64,000 nucleotides of DNA from [Phialemoniopsis] sp. UDSM-2020 (Eukaryota > Ascomycota > Sordariomycetes > Thyridiales > Thyridiaceae). The stretch is taken from positions 248,001-312,000 of the forward strand of contig JAEILZ010000004.1 of assembly GCA_018873225.1 (NCBI GenBank), written 5' to 3'. The position numbers and the translations under genes are program-made. Positions 1 through 12,671 of the stretch are shown here, in pieces (within the stretch, counting starts at the first letter, position 1; the number at the start of each line of letters is the position of its first letter). The notes under the pieces are model-generated. The model was not told the origin of the DNA. It did no database searches and worked only from the letters and a program-made list of their open reading frames with translations.

Positions 1-2040
1 GGCCCTTGACGCCCTGCAGCTTGCGCGCCACGTCGTCGGTCAAGTGCTGGTCCAGGTTGCGGATGAAAAACGCCGAGCTCGCGCTCGTCACGCCGAACGC
101 GATACTCACCAAAAACATGGTCCGGAAGCTCATGGCGTTGGCCACCCTCGTCGCCATAAGGATCGCGTCCTTGATCGCCGGCGTCATGCCGGGCACCTTG
201 GCCAGCGCCGCCGGCGTCCCGGCCTCGGCGGCCTTGATCGCCGCGGGCACGGCGCCGGGCGCCAGACCCGCTGCAAGGGCCGCGGGGCCGACCTGTCCGG
301 GGATGTTGATGAGGTTGCGGTTCGCGAGGACAGTCGCATAAATCGCCGTCGCGATGGTGCCCATGGTCCCGCGGCAGCACGACTGGAAGCCCGAGGCCAG
401 GCCGATGTCGCCCGGCGGGCAGGTAAAAGGGACGAGCACGAGGGCGAGCAGCTCGACGTAGCCGACGGAGAAGCCGGACAGGGCCATGAGGGCGATGGCG
501 AGGGTGCCCTTGTCGACGGTGATGGCGGCCATGCTGGCGACGAAGGCGGCCATGGCGATGGCCGAGATGCGCATCTGCCAGTGGGCCTTCATGGCGCGGC
601 CGAAGGGGCGGACGGTGAAGCCGGCGCAGATCTGGCCGAAGGCCACGGAGCCGCCGAGGGCACACTGTTTTTCGGTTTTGTAAGTACTGTGTAGACATGA
701 CATTAGGAGTGTCGGTGGGGGAACTTACCGAGTACCAGCCAACCTGCATGACATCGGTCGTGAACAGGGCGCCGACCATCTGCGGCCACAGGACGTTCAT
801 GCTGTTGTAAATCATAGTGGCGACGGCAGCGGTCGACGCGAGGGCCAGGAAGCTCCTGTCCTTGAGGATGGAGGTCGGGACGAGAGCGTGAATGTCCTTG
901 AATGGCATGTACGCCTCTGGAAAGCGAGACGGTGGTCAGCCAGACGGATATACCAATATCGTGGTCGCAGGTTGAGGAGCTTGACGTACCATAAAAGAAG
1001 AAGATGATGATGGTCACAATACCACCAATCAAGAGACCAATGACAGTCGCCGAGTTCCACTCGTAGACCTTCCCGCCCCAGCTGATACCGAGGAGCAGCA
1101 TGAGCAGGCCCGAGATGAACAGCAAGACGCCGAGGTAGTCGAGGCGCTTGAGCTCGTGGCGCATCGACTTGCCCTGGTGCAGCAGACCGTAGCTGGGCGG
1201 GTGGTAGCAGAAGACAAAAAGGATTACCGACAGGCCGCAGGTGATCATGTTGAGGTAGTAGCACCACCGCCAGCCGAGGGCCGTGTACTGGACGAAGGCG
1301 CGGGCCATGACGGGGCCGAAGCAGGCAAAGGGGAAGGACATGATGAACTGCAGGGCGACGATGTAGCCTCTGTACTTGTTGGGCACCAGCTCCTGGATGA
1401 CAAAGGAGAAGGTGAGCTGGACGGCGCCGGCGATGCCTGGTAAGAGTTGTGTGTTAGTCGGTGGCTTTCTGGATGCATCACATGTGATTAAGCTTACCGA
1501 TAAAGGCCGTGCTTCCCATGAGAACGTTGACATCCTTTGCAGTGGCGCCAATGACGGCCCCGATGAAACCGAGAGTTTGTCCACCGATAAGGAACCAGCG
1601 ACGACCAAAGATGTCACCGAGGCGACCGACCAGAAGTACGACGACACCCTGGCCAAGAGTCTTGACAATGGGCACAAGGATGATGTTGGGGCTAGGACCA
1701 ATGTCTGCATTGATGATAGACAGAACGTTGACCTATTGAGCTTGGAGTCAGACATGGACTTTTTTTGAGTGCAAGTAAAGTCAATCGCCTCATCACTTAC
1801 CGGCAACACGTATCCAACATACAGACTGATATTCATCAGCGTGACACCAACCAGGGTGCCGATGAACTTGGGGCTGTAGAAATATCCCGGCGGGATGTTG
1901 CCAGTCCCGATAGCCTCCTTGGCCACGTCAAACTCGCCGTCCTCGCGCTCCCTCAGCTCCTCCGTCACCGCCGCGTGGGGGCGGGTGCTTTCGACTTGGT
2001 CAACCATCTCGTCGTGCTTGTTGTTGGTGGCGCTGGCCAT
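1..2040 (-). CDS. TRI12-like MFS efflux transporter (3' end cut by window edge)
   Basis: Major facilitator of the fungal trichothecene-efflux/siderophore (TRI12) type, expected to export small molecules or siderophores across the plasma membrane. Exons on the minus strand: 2040-1801, 1732-1498, 1436-990, 916-729 and 664-1; all phases agree. About 591 residues are visible. Seen: a hydrophilic N-terminus, many hydrophobic spans, the GRLGDIFGRRWF motif in the loop 2-3 region, and the family-like stretch ELVPNKYRGYIVALQFI followed by a segment resembling FYEAYMPFK. The extreme C-terminus continues past base 1, but only a few residues should be missing. It is divergent from a second MFS gene at 3021. 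The family does not fix the substrate; trichothecene export is only the name of the prototype, and no trichothecene biosynthesis gene is seen here. Confidence 0.88.
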
Positions 2041-3020
2041 GTTTCTACGATGACACGTTTGTTGACCAGAGATAGCTGGAACAATGCAACAACTGAGTCG
2101 TTGTCCCTTGCAATATGTAGGGTGTAGATCCCAGGCGGGTCAGGGTGTGATGCAAAAGACTTATATAGATCGACCTCGAGAGCCCTGCAGTCGCGTTTGG
2201 TGTCTTACACGACCTGTGTGCCACACCAGGGAGGATGGTTGGGGGCGATCTAGTGTTTCTTGGAGTGTCTAGATGGTTGAACCTCATTTCCAATTAATGG
2301 CTTTCGTGAAATTAGCGCATGCATGTTCCCTTGTTTTAAGAGACCATTTCCAAGGGCGTGACGAGTATTGTTGGCTGTTCAAAAGGTCGGGTAAGCGTTT
2401 CCCTCACCACCAGGTGCGCAAGGGTCTCTCCGCCCCCAGGAGTTGCATATGTCGTCCTGTGCTCACGCGTGGGGCTGTCGAATCAGTAGTCGAGCAAAGA
2501 GGAAGAAGAAGGATGTGCAGAGATGTCTCCGCATCTCGTCTGGGGAAAGAAGTGGGAACTGAACTACGACGTGTCGTGCTAGCGCCGACGAGGCTCACGC
2601 AGCCCACACGCGGAGGGGCTGGCCACGGCCAAGGGTGCTTCGAGAGGCTTGTTCCATCCCCACCGCAAGCTGCCGTGTCGTGTTAGCGCGCACGACTCGA
2701 CAGTGCGAATGTCGCGATGATGATAATTGCAGCCGCAGCATTGCGAACAATGGCCCTTGGATGGCGAAATATGGCTGGAAATACCTTCCGGGGATCCATT
2801 CTCGGGACGATCATCGTCGTAGCAATGTGGGCGGGGAGCCCGTGGCGAGGTCCATTCCCGAGCTGGACCCCTCGCGGTGGGAGGCATGTCGTGTCAACCG
2901 AAGGATATTGGCTCCTCAAGAATGGAGACAGGTCTCTTGCGTGATTCCAAAATCCCGTAGCTTCTCTTTCGCCATCGCGACTAAGTCCATAGCTCTCTGC
3001 AGACTTTGTGTTCAAGCGAG
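2041..3020. promoter_or_regulatory. Shared divergent promoter region between two MFS genes
   Basis: A 980-bp interval between two transporter genes that start on opposite strands, so both promoters must lie here. I see no coding sequence and no clear operator. Short open frames on both strands have no recognisable domain or splice structure. Confidence 0.5.
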
Positions 3021-4929
3021 ATGAAGGACTCAAAAACTCAAGTCACCGTCCACGAGCGGACGCCGTTGCTGGCAGACCCCACTGTCGACCCGAACACGTC
3101 GGAGGTCGTCAGCTACGAGACCATCGGCGACGATGTCGAGAGCCGGAGTGTTACGTCACAAGAAACAGAAGGAGAGACAGAGGAATATGAGTTCAAGTTT
3201 CTGGGCATATTAGCCTTGTTGCTGATAGGTACGCAACTGACGGCAGAATCGGCAAGTGTGCTTGGAGAGAGACCGTCAGACTGACCTGGAACCTGATTGC
3301 AGGAGTCTTCATTGCGAACGCCGACACTTCCCTAGTCCTTGCGACCTACGGCGAGATCTCCTCCGAATTCAAGAGCCTCGAGAATGCGGCGTGGCTTCTG
3401 AGCAGCTACATGCTAGCCATGTGCGGTTCACAACCGCTCTACGGGAAGCTCAGCAACATCTACGGCCGGAAAGCTGTGCTCCTGGCTTCCTACGTGCTGT
3501 TTGGTGCCGGATGTCTTGTGTGCGGCGTCGCTAACAGCATGTCTACGGTCATCGCAGGCCGTCTCATCAGCGGCGCCGGAGGTGCTGGCATGTCTTCAGT
3601 CGTCAGCTTTCTCATCGCCGACCTCGTGCCAGTCAGGGAAGTTGCAACATATCGAAGCTACATCAACATCGTACAGACGGTTGGCAGAAGCTGTGGTGGG
3701 CCGATGGGAGGCTGGCTTGCGGAACACATGGGTTGGAGATGGTATGATAGCCGCTCGATGAATTGTAGGCAGGCAAGCTGATGATACCTCGCACAGGTCC
3801 TTCTTGATCCAATGCCCTCTGACACTTCTGGCCATCATCTTGGTCGGCTGGAGATTGCACGTCCCGCGTCCCGTTTTCAAGACTGACGAAGAAACCGAGA
3901 CCCAACGCAGCAAATTGAGGCGCATCGACTTCTTGGGTGCCACTGTGATGGTCACCATGATCGTCACCTTCCTCCTGCCAGTCAGCATGGGTGGCAACCA
4001 GGTCCCGTGGTCGCATCCAGTCATACCAAGCTTGTTCGGTGGTGCCGTCGCCCTCGCACTCGTTTTCGCCTACATCGAATTGCGAGTCGCGAGGGAGCCC
4101 ATCTTCCCCTTGACTCTACTCACCAGGCGCGATATCGTTGTGCCGTATATCATTCTGTTCCTTCAAAACATTGCGCAGACTTTTGTAAGTATAGCCACGT
4201 CAACGCATATGGATGTGGAAGAGCTAACGAGGGTTGAAGATGATGTTCTGCGTCCCGCTCTACTTCCAAGTCACTCAATCGGCCTCCCCTTCCGAGGCAG
4301 GGTTCTATCTTGTGCCCGCAGTAGTCGGCAACACTGTGGGAGGTCTTGTCACAGGCTCTTACATCAAACGGACTGGCCGATACAAGCTCCCCACCCTGCT
4401 CGCTTCGATCATTGCTGGGTTCTGCCATCTCATGGTATCTCTCCGGTGGCGAGGCCACACCAGTATTTGGGAAGCCTTGTACATCTTCCCAGGCGGCGTG
4501 GGCACCGGCATTGCGAATTCCAGCACTTTCATCGCCATCACAGCAGCAACCACCGATGAGGAGCTGGCTATTGCCGGCAGCGGTCTTTACCTTTCTGGAA
4601 GCTTCGGCAGTCTTCTTGGTGTGACGCTGTCCAGTACCTTACTCCGCATGGTCACGGCCACTGTGGCCAGAGCCAAGCTGCCCGACAATCTCGATGTGGT
4701 GGACAGGGCACTCGAGGATGTCCGGTACATTGATCGTCTCAGAGGGAAGCTCCGAGACGCAATTGTTGAGGCGTATGTCATGGGCTCTCGAGCGAACTTC
4801 GGTATGTACACTCCGCAGGCCCTATTTCCGTTGGAACGATTACTAATTCGTCCTTTTTCAGCTCTTGCCTTGATCGCCTGCGTTGTGTGTCTGGTCATTG
4901 GATCCGCCATCCGAGAGAGAAGGTTGTAG
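3021..4929 (+). CDS. DHA2-type MFS multidrug / vacuolar basic amino acid transporter
   Basis: Proton-coupled transporter, 554 residues. Exons: 3021-3228, 3303-3741, 3797-4184, 4240-4801 and 4862-4929. The start ATG at 3021 is followed by an acidic N-terminus with TPLLADP, a leucine-rich sorting-like motif common in vacuolar members such as VBA/FNX proteins. Seen: motif A as YGKLSNIYGRKAVLL, motif C-like GRLISGAGGAGMSS, and about 14 hydrophobic spans ending in IGSAIRERRL. By family it exports drugs or moves basic amino acids into the vacuole; the sequence does not decide between these. It is divergent from the TRI12-like transporter, so the two may share regulation. The last exon is very short (68 nt) but keeps the frame. 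Confidence 0.88.
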
Positions 4930-5077
4930 GAGTAAATAATTGCGCAACAGCGGAAACAAAAAGTTATGATAGAACTGGCAAATAATGTAGAGTAGAAGTT
5001 AGGACTTTAACATCGAGATATTCGATCGACCGATAAATCTGGTTGATCTTTTGCATAGAGTAATAAGTGAGACCTGA

Positions 5078-6703
5078 CTATCTAATATTTACGGCTCCTT
5101 TCAGAAACGGAAATGCATCCACCACTTCTTGCCCAACACTCCAATTCGACGGGTCCCTGACGTGGTTCACAAAGGCTTGAGTGAGAACAAACCCCTTTTC
5201 CGGTGAACCGTCCAGAATGCCATCCATTTGGTGAGGCCAGTTGATGCTGAAAGTCCGGTTGATGATGCGGCCAAAGGTGGGCCACTCAGTAAAGTCCATG
5301 TGTCGAATCAACCGCTCTCTGGCTCTTGGCCTAGGGTTGACCGTTAGCAGGTATCTAACATTGCAGATATTGCACAGACATACCACCCAATCGTGCCAAT
5401 CCAGAATGGATGCGGCATGTGAAGCTGATGACCTGTTGGACGCATGAACTCGGGAATCGAGTCGTAGTTCTCTTCGGTTGGGCATATGAGCCACTGGAAG
5501 CATTGTCAGATCAAGTCTACTCGCAGCAGCCTTGATGGCACTTACCCTGATGAGGAGACATATTATGTACAATAACTAAGGAACCTAGTGTCAGCATTCT
5601 ACTCGAGTCGATGAAACCAACAAGGGAAGTCTTACAGCCGTTTTCTCCGGAGTCGTGTGCACCCTAATGACACTGGCGACGTGGCGGGCGAGGGTCGACG
5701 CGACAGGTTTGTCCTCCTCGTAAAGGACTGGGTTTAACAAAGCGCTCACGCTCGGGAAGTTGGCGTTTGTGAACTCTCCCGCGCCCACATCGGGACTCGC
5801 TTGTTTCTTTCTCTGCTCGATCAGAGAAAAGACCAATGCATCCATGGGGCAGGTGGGTGGGGAGTGATTGGGCAGCATTGCCCAGATGTTGACACTGTTG
5901 CGAAGCTTGTTTGTGGCCACCCTGTTGTCGAAGAAGTCGGCAGGCGTGTAGGTGTGGTGAGTTTCATTCACTCCGGGGTCCGCCGCTGGCAGGGCAGGTA
6001 TTTGAAAGTTCTCAAACTGGGGTGGGAACGAGCCGGCTGTGAGACTCTCTATGTCAAGCGAGACTACATCTCGGTTAGTCTACTGGCGTCGATGAGGGAG
6101 TCTTGAATGAACCTACAGTCCTCCATGCCCAAGGATGCAGAGCCCTCCAGCGGAAATGTGAGGGAGCCACCATGATTCCAAAAGTCGGGCTCTAGCACAG
6201 AGCCTTCAAAGGTGAAGGAGGGGTCGCGCAGGACTTGCGTAGTTGCTGATTGTTGCTGTTCATCGGCAGGAGAAGGTAATGAGCTGACTACCTGTTTGAC
6301 AGCTAATGAGGACGTTGCAAAAGCCTTGTCGCCAGACCCTGTCACCGGTGCAGTGCCTTGGAGACCTTGGAGCGTCGAAATGACAGCATCAATCTTATCT
6401 CTATGCTCAGCTTGGCGAGATTGCAGTTTGATTTTCTCCTGGTCAGACTCCTGAAGCAGGATCCTGAGTCTCTGGACCTCAACCTCCAGGTCCTGGAGAC
6501 GAGCCTTGTTCTTTTGCCTGGGACTGGTCAGTTGCAACTCTGCGCAATATCCCGGTGAACCCTCCATACCTAAGCAGCCTCTGATTCTCGCGGTCAATGG
6601 CGCGTTTTCTGTACAATTTGTCCAATGACAGATTCGCTACGGATCTAGAGGATGTTGCCATGCTATTGCGGCGCTGTTGCTGACCTTCGTCGTTTGTCTC
6701 CAT
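5078..6703 (-). CDS. bZIP transcription factor with DUF3425-type C-terminal domain
   Basis: Nuclear regulator, 453 residues. Exons: 6703-6570, 6517-6117, 6069-5636, 5575-5546 (30 nt), 5493-5384 and 5330-5078. The basic region spans the first intron (KLYRKRAIDRENQRLLR joined to QKNKARLQ) and runs into a leucine-zipper heptad series near residues 45-80. The C-terminal half matches the fungal bZIP-associated domain: NIWAMLPNH, a conserved LLYIICLLIRWLICPTEENY segment formed only when the 30-nt micro-exon is included, then HPFWI and RARERLIRHMDFTEWPTF. The third exon start (6069) is the least certain boundary, because its acceptor is close to a branch-like sequence. Target genes are unknown. It is divergent from the sulfatase gene at 7501. 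Confidence 0.85.
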
Positions 6704-7500
6704 GATTGCTTACGCGATTCCATACACCTGCACGGGCAATCGTAACTGGTGACGATGACACGACACAGCGATGTGATCCCCTAGATCCCCAAGATTCGGG
6801 CTGGCCACCGAACGGTACCGAGTTCCGAAGCCGGGGTCGATCTCTACCAATGGAGGCGATGTCTTACCAAAGCAGGGGACCGGAGCTGATGGGCGGCAAG
6901 AGCCAATGCAGGCCTTCAGAAAGGGTGAGGGGATAGAAAGATTTCCCCAGGTCAAAGTCGGTGGAGAAGTGGAGATACACGACATCTGTCCGCAGACTTT
7001 CTTCTGAACTGGCTAGTGGCATTAGCCCACAACCAGCACAGTCTGGTTAAAACATACCATCGTTACTCCAGAATCGCTTGAGAATTCCCCAGCCCGTCCC
7101 AAATTCTTGGCTCAGGCTGGTAGGACATATGTCGTGTTCCCCCGCAAGCCACCGTACACACTCAGCAGCAAGGATGCGGGGTAGACGGTGACCCTGTGAT
7201 CGGCGGCGTCCGAGTTCTTTGCACTGTGCGGCTTGGTTTGCGGTTATCCATAACCGTGGCCAGGAGAGACCGCGCTAACACGACTCGACAGCGTCTCGAG
7301 CGCAGCAACTGTGGGGCTCTGAATCATCACGACACTCAAGGGGCCGATTTGTCTATGCTTGGTAGCGAGCGAATTGGTGTTGGCGATATGAAGGCAGTGC
7401 TTCCAGGAGGCCGGCCAGACCGAAGCGATGTTATGCTTTACCCTTTGCGCAAGTACGACACATACAGTCACACTCGGAGAAAGTGTGAGCATCTGCAGTC
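6704..7500. promoter_or_regulatory. Divergent promoter region, bZIP factor / sulfatase
   Basis: About 800 bp between opposite-strand start codons, with no supported coding sequence. The arrangement would allow joint control of the regulator and the sulfatase. I found no convincing palindromic site. Confidence 0.4.
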
Positions 7501-9448
7501 ATGCATGCATTGTCCTCACTCTTGGCCGGTCTGGCCCTGTTGCAAGTTGGCCAGGCCAAAGTTGTGGGAAAGCGGCCCAATATTGTGTTCATCTTGACTG
7601 ATGATCAAGACACTCACATGAACACGCTGGACTACATGCCCTTGACTCAGAAATATCTTATCAACGAGGGTTCTTTATTCTCCAGACATTACTGCACAGG
7701 TTAGTTTATGTATCAAATCTTCTCAATTACTGAAGTTACTAATAATGAACATCAGTGGCAATATGTTGCCCCAGCCGAGTCAACATTTGGACAGGGCAAT
7801 TGGCACACAACACAAACGTGACAGACGTGATTCCGCCCTACGGTAGGCTTTTTGCAACATCGTCCTATGTATCTTGACTAACACAGCTTTCAAGGCGGAT
7901 ATCCAAAGTTTGTGTCTCAGGGCTACAGTGAGAATCATCTGGCGTATTGGATGCAGCAGTCTGGCTACAACACCTACTACTCCGGCAAATTGTTCAATGC
8001 CCACACGACAGAGAACTACAACTCTCCCGCTGTCAAGGGCTATACTGGTTCTGAGTTTATCTTGGACCCCTTCACATATCAATACTACAATGTGAGCATG
8101 ACACGCAACGGCGAGGAGCCAGTCAACTATTTCGGGCAGTATTCTCCCGATGTCACCGCTGAAAAGGCGTATGGGTTTCTCAAAGACGCCCTTGACGACA
8201 AGAGCAAGCCGTTCTTCCTGACTGTTGCCCCCGTCGCCCCTCATGCCGACGTCACTCTGTACCCCAAGATGGACGCGGGCCCTCCCAAGGTCGCTGAGCG
8301 ACACAAGCATCTTTTCAAGGACTACAAAATCCCAAGGACTGCCAACTTTAACCCCGAGAAAGCAAGCGGCGTCAGCTGGGTGTCGCGTCTTCCCCGTTTG
8401 AATGACACTGTTATCGAGTACAACGATGAATACCAGCGCTGCCGCCTCCGGGCTTTGCAATCAGTGGATGAGATGGTCGAGCAGATCGGTATACACTCAC
8501 AATTCATGTCTTCACTTATCATGTAGATTATTATAAATGGGGTTACTGACAACACTCTTCATAGTGAAACGGTTGGACGAGGCAGGCGAGCTGGACAATA
8601 CTTATATCTTCTACTCTTCCGACAACGGCTACCACATCTCTCAGCATCGGATGCAGCCCGGCAAGGAGTGCGGTTTCGAAACGGACATAAACGTTCCTCT
8701 CATCGTCAGAGGCCCAGGCGTCCCTGCTGGTAAGACCCAGTTTGTCGTCAGCTCACATACTGACTTGGCACCCACCATCATGCACCTCGCCGGAAACGAC
8801 ATGCGGTCCTCGTTTGATGGCCAGCCCATTGACGTCCAGGACCCGGACCTAGATCGCCCCGAGCATCTTGGCATCGAGTTCTGGGGTCTTGCCGTGCCAG
8901 AAGGCAAGTACGGCTTCAACGGTAAATATGGGTACGGCGACGGTACCGGCAACGCCTATGTCAACAACACCTACAAAGGCCTACGGATTGAAAGCGAAGA
9001 TTACAGTCTTTACTATTCGGTTTGGTGTTCACATGAGACCGAGCTGTACAATATGAAGGAAGATCCCGGACAACTCAACAACCTGCTGGCCGAGACGCAA
9101 TCTCACAACCCGCAGCCACTGTTGATGGGGCGCAACCAAGAGACCGTCATTGACCGTCTTGACGCGCTCATGATGGTCCTCAAGTCGTGCAAGGGCAAGA
9201 CATGCGTTGACCCCTGGCGCGCGATTCATCCCCGTGGCGATGTGCGTAGCCTGACCGAGGCTTTGAGTGCGCGGTTCGACGCGTTTTACAAGCAACAGCC
9301 AAAGGTTGCCTTTACAAAATGTGAGATGGGATACTTTCCTGAGTCAGAGGGTCCACAGAATGTCGTTGCCTTTGGCAATGAGGGTTGGCATGTCAAGGGC
9401 GGACCACAACGGCCGCTGATCGACCCCAATTGGAGTCTGTGGACTTGA
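7501..9448 (+). CDS. Secreted type I sulfatase (arylsulfatase family)
   Basis: Hydrolyses sulfate esters outside the cell, 587 residues. Exons: 7501-7699, 7756-7842, 7895-8488 and 8565-9448. A signal peptide is seen (MHALSSLLAGLALLQVGQA), followed by the N-terminal metal-binding strand NIVFILTDDQD. The active-site signature CCPSRVNIWTGQ lies at about residues 70-81. It fits C-x-P-S-R-x4-TG, in which the cysteine is converted to formylglycine in active sulfatases. SSDNGYHISQHRM supplies further metal and sulfate ligands. The signature is built across the first splice junction, which supports the model. Length is normal for the family. Aryl versus choline or other sulfate substrate cannot be fixed; the signal peptide argues against cytosolic choline sulfatase. 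Confidence 0.92.
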
Positions 9449-9661
9449 TCAGGCCACCTGCTTGTACAATCAAGATGTGGTATAACGAGAGTTTGTATAC
9501 ATAGCTAGAATGAATAGACCCGGCAACATAAAGACGTTTAGGTATGGTGAACATCCTGCGAACGGGACTGAATTCTGTCACTGATCTTGCAAATTAGCCC
9601 ACAGCAGCCCATTACTAATTCCTTGGGCAGTCTAAAGTCTCCTTTGTAGTTGATTCTAAAT

Positions 9662-10256
9662 CTAAGCTTTCACTAGTTCTTCTATATTTGGGTTCTCCCT
9701 GATGAAGTTGATAATAGGCTTGAAGGCTTTGTGGGTTGAGCCTTCTTCAAGCATCGCCTTGAGCTCCTTCCAGGTCAACCAGAACCATCCTTCGCACTTC
9801 TCCGGCTCTAAAAGCTATGAAAGGTTTAGCAAGTCAGCAAGTTCTCGTTGAGTAGAGAATTTGTGTTCATAAACGGCATACCTCAGGCTCCTGCTGCTCG
9901 TCCTCCCTCCGACAGATCACGAACAGTGTGATGTAGTGCTTCTGGAGCTCTGGGAATACAGTGCTCGTAACGCCGATAGTCTTGACGCCTTTGACTTTCA
10001 GCCCAGTTTCCTCTAGAGTCTCACGCTCAGCGCATTCGAATATGCTCTCGCCGAACTCGAGGTGGCCGCCTGGGAAACCCCACTCGCCTGCGCTAGTTAA
10101 TCAGCAATTTTGCCATCCGCCCGCCCGTAGGTGCTTATCGCGAGTGCGTTTACCGATTCCCAAATTGGCCTTACGCTTGCCGAGGATGACCCTTCCTTCA
10201 GAGTCGCTGACCAGTGCGGCAACAGCCGGAAGCGGGCGTTGTGCAGGTGAAGCCAT
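9662..10256 (-). CDS. Nudix hydrolase (NUDT15/MutT-like)
   Basis: Cleaves nucleoside-diphosphate-X compounds; small members of this shape often sanitise nucleotide pools. 153 residues. Exons: 10256-10154, 10087-9882 and 9814-9662, all in phase. The Nudix box is complete: [24 protein letters not shown] has its two ends G-x5-E and RE-x2-EE-x-G visible, placed at about residues 41-64. The short N-terminus ([10 protein letters not shown]) shows no targeting signal, so it is probably cytosolic. It is convergent with the sulfatase gene, with about 210 bp between stop codons. Substrate specificity is inferred only from size and resemblance to NUDT15. Confidence 0.88.
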
Positions 10257-10500
10257 CGTTATGTGTGAAGCCTAACGCGCGCGTGATGGTAGGTTGTTGA
10301 CAAGGTCAAGTTTGGGCAACTAAAAATCGCGGGACCAGAAGTTGAGTCAGACCGGCCAATTGTTGACACAGTGTGGATGCCAGCCAATCACTCCATACCA
10401 CGCAAGGACGGCACAACAGTATGTTCTAGAGTTTGAATTTCTGTATCATTCTACCTCTACATTATAATATTACTAAGAAGACAAACGCATGATTATATCG

Positions 10501-12139
10501 CTAGTTGGGGTAATAGAGTGAGTCGTAGCCAGCAGCAGCAGCTTGCCTGACCTGTCCCTTGAGGAATTGACAGTTGTCCACGCTCGCGATGGACGAACCG
10601 GCAAATGACATGTAAGTGCAGTGGTTGTTTTTCTAATGTGAAGATGCAAGATTAGTATTGCCGTGCGCCGGTTGAGTGTAGGAGGGCAGTTCAACTTACA
10701 TCACAAGCATCGAAGCACTGCGCATACGTGTTGACAGTGAGCGTGCTGACGCTGCCGCCGCTGCCCCTGGGCGTGAAGCGCTGGCCGCAAGCAGCGCTGT
10801 ACTGGTACCCGGTGCTGTGGATGGGCGTCTTCCTGTTGCCGTTGGTGCAGGCGCCGGACCCGTCGTAGACGGGGCACTGCGACGCGTCGGCGAGCAGGCG
10901 GATGCCGCTGGGCCCGCCGGTGTTGACGAGCGCCTTGGCCGAGTCGACGCTCGGGTTGCTGGAAAGAACGTCGCTGCTGACGCCGCCCTTGGAGAACATG
11001 GCGCAGTTGCCCGTGAACTTGGACGAGTCGAACGACATATAGTTGCACGCGTAGATGTCGTCGCACTGCCTCAGGCAGTCGCGGAAGCTCGTTGCCGTGA
11101 AGGGCGAGCCGGGGACGTCGCTCCCTTGAGTGAAGCTGTAGGAGGAGCTACAGAGGGGGAAAAGGGTCAGTAATGTGCAAGTGTCACAGCCGGGAGGAGG
11201 GCGGAGCTTCAAACATACCGGCATGCAACCAGATAGCTGTCCTGGTAACTGGTCTCTCCGAGCACAGCCGCGCCGCAAATCCCAGTGCCGCAAGTACCGT
11301 CGCGTGCCGTGCCGGGGGTGAAGCCCGAGTTGGCGGTAGTGCTGCTGACCAACGTCGTAGCATCGTAGATGCCAAATAGCTGGCAGTTGTTGGAGCACAG
11401 CGCCGAGTCAAACGTGAAAGAGCCGCAGGTCGAGCTGCCGGCGCACGCGTTGAAGCACTCCTGGTAAGAGGCGGCAGTGACGGCCGACAGCGTCGAGTCT
11501 CCGGTGTAGGCGAGGCCGCACTCGACCTGGTACTGGCGCGAGTTGGAGCCGGAGAGCACCGAGCCGCAGGCCTCGGTGGTCGGAGAGGGAAGCGAGCACT
11601 CCGTCACGTAGACGGTTGTGGTGGGGGCCGCAACTGTGGTTGTGCTCTGGCTGACTCCTACGCAAGAGCAGGCGCTGGAGTACCGGACGCTGCCGGAGCA
11701 TGCGGAGGCGTAGGTAGGAATGGATGTGGGATAGGCCGTCACCGGGGTGGCGGGAGGAGCGGCGGTGTCTACGGAAGCAACGGGAGCTGTGGGGAGAGCA
11801 GTCGAAACGACGGTCGAGTAAACGGTGCTGGATGAATCGATCAGCTTTCAATTCTCGGTATCGCCCTGTGATCGCGTCTAAGACTTACCTCGTTCCGGGA
11901 GTGACGGTTGCCAGCAGATAGGCGCCGCAGTCGGCGACACCTGAGCGCGTGGGAAACGAAGACGCCCTGATAGCTTGAGTTGCCCTTCGATGTCAGTATA
12001 TGGTCATGAGTGCGCTCGGCCGTCACTGGAGAGCAATGAGCCTACCTCGCAGACAGTTGTCAGCATTGCAGCCTCCAGAGCCGGTAGCTGATACAGAGCC
12101 CAGGAAGCAGCCCAGGGCCGCGGCGGAAGAGAAGCGCAT
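10501..12139 (-). CDS. Secreted Cys-rich protein with PAN/apple-like repeats
   Basis: Extracellular or wall-associated protein of 455 residues. Exons: 12139-12046, 11973-11889, 11827-11219, 11147-10700 and 10632-10501. The start gives a signal peptide (MRFSSAAALGCFLGSVSA). A Thr/Ser/Pro-rich spacer contains the fungal segment YASACSGSVRYSSACSC. Two or more copies of a Cys pattern follow, of the form YQ-ECFNACAG...C-x-SFTFDS...C (about residues 185-245) and FRDCLRQCDD...CNYMSFD (about 285-330), with a third partial copy at the C-terminus. These resemble PAN/apple modules, which bind carbohydrate or protein. Role unknown; an adhesin or wall protein is most likely. The mid-gene boundaries are well supported by phase. 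Confidence 0.75.
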
Positions 12140-12671
12140 CTTGTCTAGTGGCTTGAGCAGAGATCGTCAAGTTGAGAGGTATGAACGACAAAACTTCTTT
12201 TCCTTTTTCCTGGCTATTCCGGCCGGCACATCTCTAAGATATATCCCATCAGGTCCTCGGCCCCTTGGCGAGATAGGCCCATGAAAGAAGAACTAGATCA
12301 TCAACAGCTGGCCCATAGTAGCTACTCAGAATCAATAGTTCGGCATTCAGGTCCCAACAGGGCAAATAGCCTGGCCTAGGCGCATGGAGATGTACCGCTA
12401 ATGGGCGGGCTAGCACAGCTGAACCCGCGCTGCATGCCAGCATTTGCCAGCTCTAGTGTCACGCTAACCCTCTCCCGGCTCTACTCTGGTCTAGACTGCT
12501 AATAAAACAGGGCGCGAATCGCCGAACGAGCGCTGGCAAGCGCTTGCTCATGAGGATTTTGCCCAAGGGAAATACCGAGGCGGCGGTTCGGTCCCGACCA
12601 GGTCGACTAGTAGGGCTGCTGATGATGACCTACTAGTCTCACGCGACGCGGGGCGACGCGATGTTGGGGTT
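12140..12671. other. Intergenic, nothing recognised
   Basis: About 530 bp upstream of the PAN-like gene and downstream of the esterase gene. I see no coding sequence, RNA gene or repeat. It should contain the PAN-like gene promoter. Confidence 0.4.

Noticed and set aside
44..694. Long plus-strand frame of 216 codons
   Set aside because: It is the antisense shadow of the TRI12-like transporter exon; composition is Arg/Gly/His/Asp-rich with no domain, as expected from GC-rich third codon positions.
703..2040. Single 445-codon reading of the first transporter
   Set aside because: It reads through three introns; the odd Ser-rich stretches between clear membrane spans are intron sequence.
1..2040. 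Trichothecene cluster
   Set aside because: Only the transporter family name points to it; no trichodiene synthase, P450 or other TRI-type gene is present.
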